Below, one piece after another: positions 58,970 to 64,000 of a stretch of DNA of 64,000 nt; the first letter of the stretch is position 1, and each line of letters opens with the position of its first letter. A model generated the notes under the pieces. The model did not search any database. It was not told the DNA's origin and saw only the letters and a program-made list of their open reading frames with translations. The translations under genes and the position numbers were made by a program. The DNA is from Pomphorhynchus laevis. Its lineage: Eukaryota > Acanthocephala > Palaeacanthocephala > Echinorhynchida > Pomphorhynchidae. Location: the NCBI GenBank assembly GCA_012934845.2, contig WNNJ02003776.1, forward strand, positions 124,001 to 188,000. Reading direction: 5' to 3'.

Positions 58970-61900
58970 TCTTATACTTTGCTTACCTCTCCAATAAAAA
59001 CATATCAATCTACAGCACGTCCACTCAAACTACATCCGTCCTTTCCGATGTCTTTTCTCCGACAACTGATCCTGTCAATATATACACTTCCCATCCCATT
59101 TCATCTTCACTCCTAACATCCACCGTCCCGTCCATCCTGTCTCGTTTCTCAATAACCTACATCCATCAATAAAAATCACATTCACCAACCTTCACAATCC
59201 GTCCGTTCACTCCTAACCATTCCTCACATCGCTCGCCACCAACTATATTATCCCTACCTCTTTGTCTGTCGCTGTCGAATATACTCCCTTCATATCCAAC
59301 TCCCAGCTCTCCTATCGTGACCTCACACACTCACGTCACTCGTTCTCCTTTTCGAAAACACTTTCCTTCTCGCGGTCGTTGCGTCATCGTCACCAATATA
59401 ATTCCTTCCACCTCCTTATCTCCGCAAACACGTCTCGACACGATGCTTCCGCCTTCAGATTCATCCTCTCTTCTATTGTTCCTGCGGAACACACATTCTT
59501 TTTTAACGACAACTTTCTTGTCGCATTCATCCGCCTAAACAAATCTTCTAAATCTAATGATTCTCAGTCCATCTCCTGAAAATTGCTTTCAAGCATCGCT
59601 CTCACGCGTTCTATGTCCTCTCCCAACGATTTAAACTCATGTCATCTTCGGCCTCTCACATTTTCCCCGATCATACTCCCTACGAAATCGCTCAACTTTC
59701 TTCTGCCCGTATCGAAAAACGTTGTCACAAAGACAACGGCGAAACATATCTCTCCATCCCAAACATCGACGGAAATTGTCAAGTTGTTCACACCCGCCCC
59801 AAAATTTGATGGCGCACCACCTCCCCTATGTGTCTTCTCCGCAAGCCCTATCACCACCACGAACGATTTCCGCCTCGGCCTCCTCAACACTAGATATATT
59901 CATCCATAAATCCGACCTCATCATTAACCTATTCACCAAGCAATTCATCGATCTTTTCTGCCTCACCAAATCTTGGCACTCCGATTCTACGACCATTCCA
60001 TTCGCCGTCTGCGCTCTGCCGATTGCTCACTAGACGAATCCGCCTGCCCCCAGCTCATCCCCTTCTAAATTCTATAATCATTACGGCATTGTAGCATTCA
60101 CCCGTCACCCCGTCTCTCGGCAGAATCACTCCTCCTTTCAGTCCTTACTCTTTTGAATTGCACACTTGTTGTTCTTCTAGCCCGATCAATCTGGATCTCG
60201 TCATTGTATACCGTACTGGTTCATCTGCTCCTACTCCTTTATTTTTACCGAACTCGATGACATACTGTCCCACTGTTCTTTGTCCTCAATCCCTTAACTA
60301 TTTCTTGGCGACTTCCACGTCCGCCTCGACGGCCCCTCATCCAATTCGAATCTGAACTCACATCCACTCTCGATATTCTCTTGCCCTTCAAACCTCACAC
60401 TCGCCGTAGCTTGCACCGTGCCCCATGGTTTGAGATCCAATGCCTACTCTCAAAGCGTCGATTCCGTTATGCTTTTTAGTCTATCACCGCTCTCTCAGAC
60501 GTGCTATCCGCTCGCTCACTCACTCCGTATATCCGTGATTTCTATCTTGCTCTTCGCAGGTCTCATCCCCACCTATTACGTACCAAATGCAACTTCTAGC
60601 AACATAAAATCATCACTTTATTCAACTCTAAGTCTCTCTGGCATACTTTAAACTAAACTCTAAGTTGTTCTCTCACACCCCCGTCTCCATCCCGTCCTAC
60701 TTCCATGCCTCGCATCATCCTCCCGAAACTCTTTTATCTTCTATCTGTCTCACCTGCCGAAGTATCATATGTCCTAATGTCCTTGCCCAACGAAACCTCA
60801 CCTGCCGATCCCCTGCCTACCCCCTACTTAAATCTATATGTTCATCAATATACCCTTTCCTCACCACCTTGTTTAAGTCGTTCATCCGCAGTCGTATATT
60901 TCCTTCACACTGGAAATTCGCCATCGTTCGTTCGTTTCTTAAGAAACAAACACTCGACCCCTCACTTATTTCTTGCTATCGCCCAATTTCACTCCTCCTC
61001 ACTCTTTCTAAGCTCTTAAAACGCCTTATCTTAATACACATTAACGTTTATCTCTTTTCATCCAATCTGTACCCTCTTTTCTAATCAGTTTTCAGATCTA
61101 ATCAATCCACAGAAATCGCCTGCATGGAAGTTTACAACTACCTACACATTTCTAGATACAAGGCTTTATATAGTGTTCTCATGTCCCTCGACCTCTCTTA
61201 ACATAGTGGATCCTCCCCGTCAACCTAACATATCTTCTCCCATGTATATTTTGCCTCATCAAGCATCCCCATAGTTCACAATTTCACTTCCTTAGGATTC
61301 CATTCCGATGATCACATTTTCCTTAAACCCTTCGTCGGTGACAAGGTTCGCTCGTCTAACTTAATGTTCCGTGACATCCGCATATCCGTCCCTTATCGAC
61401 TTCCGTTCTTGTATGTGTTTTCTTTCATCGCTTCACTTCCCTTAAATCGATTACTGCCTCAGCCTTTTCGTCAATTCTCCAAAATCCATCATCCTAACCT
61501 ACAACGCATCATCAACTCCGCCGTTCGAGTGCTCCTACGTCTCCGTCACTTTGATCACACATCTAAATGTATTTACAACTCTCCTGGCCAACTAACGGTA
61601 TCTAACTTCGCCTTCTTCTTGTCACTTTTCGCATCATCGTTGTCAACTCCCCAATCGTTCATCAACCTCCCTTTCTTAGACGGCAGTCTAAGAAAAGGAG
61701 GTTGACGAAGGTAGTACGCACCTCTCTATCGCTGCGTTCCCATCAGTCCCTCTTACTCCACGTTCCCAATTACTCTAACAACTACGGTATCCGATCCTTT
61801 CTCGTCGCTGCTCCTCCTTTGGTTGGAATAAACTCCCAGTTGACGTCCGCTGCGATCCCCACTATCATATTCAAACATCTCCTCCGTTCCCACCTTCTCG

Positions 61901-61980
61901 ACACATAATTTTAACTTTTGTTTGTTTTTCTTTTTTCTTCGTGGGTATGTAAGCCACGAAGAATAAATTTATTAAAAAAA
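58970..61980 (+). mobile_element. CR1/L2-like LINE, nearly full length, decayed
   Basis: Endonuclease start near 59,865 (NDFRLGLLNTRYIHP, DLFCLTKSWHSDSTTI), then VIYRTGSSAPTP (60,205) and LGDFHVRLDGPSSNSN in a shifted frame near 60,308. RT fingers are at 60,665-61,084 (AYPLLKSICSSIYPFLTTLF, HWKFAIVRSFLKKQTLDPSL, CYRPISLLLTLSKLLKRLIL), then STEIACMEVYNYL. The palm is eroded. The 3' part is at 61,364-61,908 (NLQRIINSAVRVLLRLRHFD, RSFLVAAPPLVG). The 3' end has a hairpin CTTCGTGG/CCACGAAG at 61,938-61,963 and an A/T-rich tail. The + strand is strikingly rich in C and T, unlike its surroundings. Many stops and frame changes; inactive. Confidence 0.84.
61662..61705. repeat. Foldback inside the CR1-like LINE
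   Basis: The arms TCAACCTCCCTTTCTTAGA and TCTAAGAAAAGGAGGTTGA pair with one mismatch around a 6-nt loop. The second arm interrupts the coding similarity (LPFLDG, then non-family residues). Confidence 0.9.
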
Positions 61981-62870
61981 TAAAAAATATATATGCAAAA
62001 AAATAAAAAATAAAAGATATATACGCAGCGAAAAAAAAGCGAGAAACTCGGATGATGAAATAAAGAACGGTAAAAAACGAGCCGGGGAGAATACGGCAGG
62101 CACTAGGACGATGCCAACAGTTGGAATTGCGATACCTTCGGCATCGAAATTCCGAAGGTACGCAGCCGAAAGGTATCCGATACCGAAGATACTCAGCCGA
62201 AAGAGGACTGCATATTGAGAGGAATCAAGTTGTGGTTGGATGGAGACGAACATATTTGGAGCAAGTTGGGCGTGGTAAAGAGGATATGTAATGTATGAAT
62301 GAACACGACCGTCATTTGTAGCGTTTGATGTTCAAAGTGCCGCTATATTGGTATACAATCACTGTTGTAAACATACCTTAATTTTGGTATCAGTGACAAT
62401 AAAGAATTGTTGAATGATATATAAAGTATTTTTGTTGGTAAACCGTTCGTTGTTTTTGAAGCAAAAACCCTATTGCATGTTGATTTGAATTATGCCTAAA
62501 AATACTAAAAATGGTGACGGGGGTGAGCTACTTAGTGAGGGTAAGCTTTGGTCAATGCTGATGAAGCAGTGAGAATATAATAGTAGCTTTATGCAAACGA
62601 TAAATACGTTGTTAGAAGAGCGATAAGAAGACAGCAAGAGTCACCAAATGATGTTTCGAAAATTCCTTGAAGACAAATGATACTATACAAAGGAAACTGA
62701 CAATATGATACTATTGTCAGTTTGTTCATCATGTAAATGCAATGAAACATACGGATGATAAAGCGTTTAAAGAAATTCTGCTTGCATCGATTGAACCACA
62801 ATTTTTGTTGTTGCTAAATTGTTTTTTGTTTGTGAAGCAAAGAACCCTAAAACTACCTTTAATTAATATC
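61981..62870. other. Unassigned interval, possibly remains of another element
   Basis: GC-moderate sequence with short internal repeats (GGTATCCGATACCGAAG-like near 62,150-62,210). GAAGCAAA-AACCCTA strings occur near 62,460 and 62,836. A short frame starts MPKNTKNGDGGELLSEGK at 62,492. I cannot assign it to a family. No host gene is recognised. Confidence 0.3.
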
Positions 62871-63625
62871 GTATAGATGACATATTTAAATTTACAATAA
62901 ACATATTTTTGCATAAGCATTCATGCATACCATATAATATAAAATATAATACATTAAATAATGAAATTTTAAGAATTGCAACAATATGTAATGATATTGG
63001 CTTTCTTTAAAATCATTTAAATAATTTAATAGATACATATTTTAAACTAGGTTACTATAAAAATAACATCAAGCAGAAAATAGTAAAATATATAAATCAA
63101 CACAATAATATAAAGAATAAATTTAAACTCTTAAGTGCCAAATTTTTATGGATGGATAATAAATAATATACTTTGTATTAGAATAAGATACTAGATAGTT
63201 TTATCAGAGGAAATACATCATTAGCATGTATTTGGCACTGCTGCTATGTTGGGTAGAGCAGTTAGGGGCGAAACTTGATAGCCTAGCAGTTCCTCCTGAT
63301 TACCTCTAATTCTTATTCTGATACAACGTCTGTTATTTATTAGTCAATTCATAAAAATTGACTTTTATTTTATAATACAATTTTTTATTTTAACATCTTT
63401 ATTATATATTAAATATTTTAACATATTTATTAAATATTTTAACATTTTTTTATTTTATATAAGATATAAAATCTTATATAAAATTATTAAATTATTAATA
63501 ATTAGTTCAATATTTATTATTAGTTCATTATTTATATTTTAATTATTTAATTTTTATTTAGCATTATTTTTAATTTATAAATTGGATACAATACGTAGAC
63601 TCAGTTAGCTAATCTGATTAATTCA
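62870..63625 (+). mobile_element. PLE4 3' end with complete tail
   Basis: RT C-terminal sequence from 62,870 ([24 protein letters not shown], then one stop) runs to FLWMDNK and the stop near 63,165. It is followed by the conserved tail (CCTAGCAGTTCCTCCTGATT near 63,285), TTATTTATTAGTCAATTCAT and the terminal motif at 63,590-63,620. This is the clearest example of what follows the PLE4 coding region. Confidence 0.78.
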
Positions 63626-63629
63626 AATT

Positions 63630-63935
63630 GTGTTGGAATGCTCTTCCATAACTTCGCATCAGAACTATCCGGTTCTACAGATCCCTTAGTTTTCACCACC
63701 TCATATTTTATAAAATATTCGTCTAACTGTTAGAACGTGAAAGCATATATTCGGTAGTTATCTATCACAAGAACTTTAGTTTTCGCTGAGTTATGTAAAT
63801 TTAAAGCAAAATTTGTTGTTCTATTAATATCTCCTTTACAGTTTTACCATTTATAACTTCATTATAGATAAATGCCTACAAGAGAGTGATCACTTGACAA
63901 AACTTTATCAGCTCTGTTAAAGTTGTCCCAATAAT
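63630..63935 (-). pseudogene. Possible coding remnant of unknown identity
   Basis: The - strand frame reads DINRTTNFALNLHNSAKTKV and LVIDNYRIYAFTF, one TAA, then LDEYFIKYEVVKTKGSVEPD and SSDAKLWKSIPTQFE down to about 63,630. Codon use and composition look protein-like and unlike the PLE4 tail beside it. An acceptor-like CTTGTAG lies at its upstream edge. It could be a decayed host exon or part of an element. I do not recognise the protein. Confidence 0.35.
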
Positions 63936-64000
63936 ATTATTAATTATTATTAATGGTTTTGAAAATTATTAATTATTAAAATTATTAATTATTAATTATA

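Noticed and set aside
62492-62870. Possible coding start of another mobile element
   Set aside because: Short, interrupted and without a domain I can name; left unassigned.
1-64000. rRNA, tRNA, CRISPR arrays, plasmid-type origins
   Set aside because: No sequence resembling these was seen. The RLE LINEs are not flanked by rDNA.

Overview
This is AT-rich metazoan nuclear DNA in which a few host exons are spread through a dense graveyard of non-LTR retrotransposons and Penelope-like elements (PLEs). Compact introns of 44-57 bp next to introns of many kb, together with LINE proteins of the type common in nematodes, suggest an ecdysozoan and possibly a nematode. The organism itself cannot be named from the sequence. 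I see no rRNA or tRNA gene, no CRISPR array and no bacterial-type operon.

Two host genes can be recognised. The first, on the + strand from 5,611 to 33,562, is SRP72, the 72-kDa protein of the signal recognition particle. I can place fourteen phase-compatible exons. They include TPR-like repeats, the conserved RNA-binding core [16 protein letters not shown] and a basic tail ending in Trp. Its introns hold LINEs and PLEs, and a decayed duplicate of its fourth exon lies upstream at 4.6-4.75 kb. The N-terminal exon(s) were not found. The second, on the - strand from 48,511 down to 47,850, is the 3' part of an ELL-associated factor (EAF) gene. Its upstream exons are missing from the immediate neighbourhood, where a LINE sits within about 70 bp of the splice acceptor.

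The mobile elements form several families. (1) LINEs with a restriction-like endonuclease (RLE, R2-superclade-like) are present in at least twelve copies or fragments: 0-0.15, 7-8.9, 11.3, 15.6-17.7, 18.2, 29.8-32.7, 33.8-36.95, 42.6-44.3, 48.6-51.45, 51.9-52.8, 53.25-54.9 and 55.9-56.8 kb. (2) LINEs with an AP-type endonuclease: an RTE-like one at 1.4-4.5 kb, a second family at 11.56-13.98 and 37.5-38.4 kb, an RT fragment flanked by a 29-bp direct repeat at 24.95-25.87 kb, fragments at 58.1-58.96 kb and a CR1/L2-like element at 59-62 kb. (3) PLEs with RT and GIY-YIG domains: an AT-rich family here called PLE4 (10.4-11.3, 22.5-24.9, 40.6-42.1, 46.9-47.8, 62.9-63.6 kb and smaller bits) and other families at 0.25-0.55, 14-15.5, 26.7-27.3, 38.6-40.6 and 56.8-58.0 kb. 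Family names and numbers are local labels.

Three observations stand out. Hammerhead-ribozyme cores with a minimal helix III sit in PLE-type sequence at 38.77, 44.95/45.30 and 57.19 kb, with degenerate relatives at 22.1, 26.7/27.2 and 57.45 kb. At least a dozen short near-perfect foldback palindromes (arms of 12-19 bp, loops of 1-6 nt), some inside the coding sequence of unrelated elements, suggest repeated snap-back template switching. A 2.2-kb inverted repeat (42.47-44.67 versus 52.83-55.17 kb) and a 1.5-kb palindrome (44.49-45.98 kb) surround the EAF exons. All calls are by eye; no alignment, search or folding was run.
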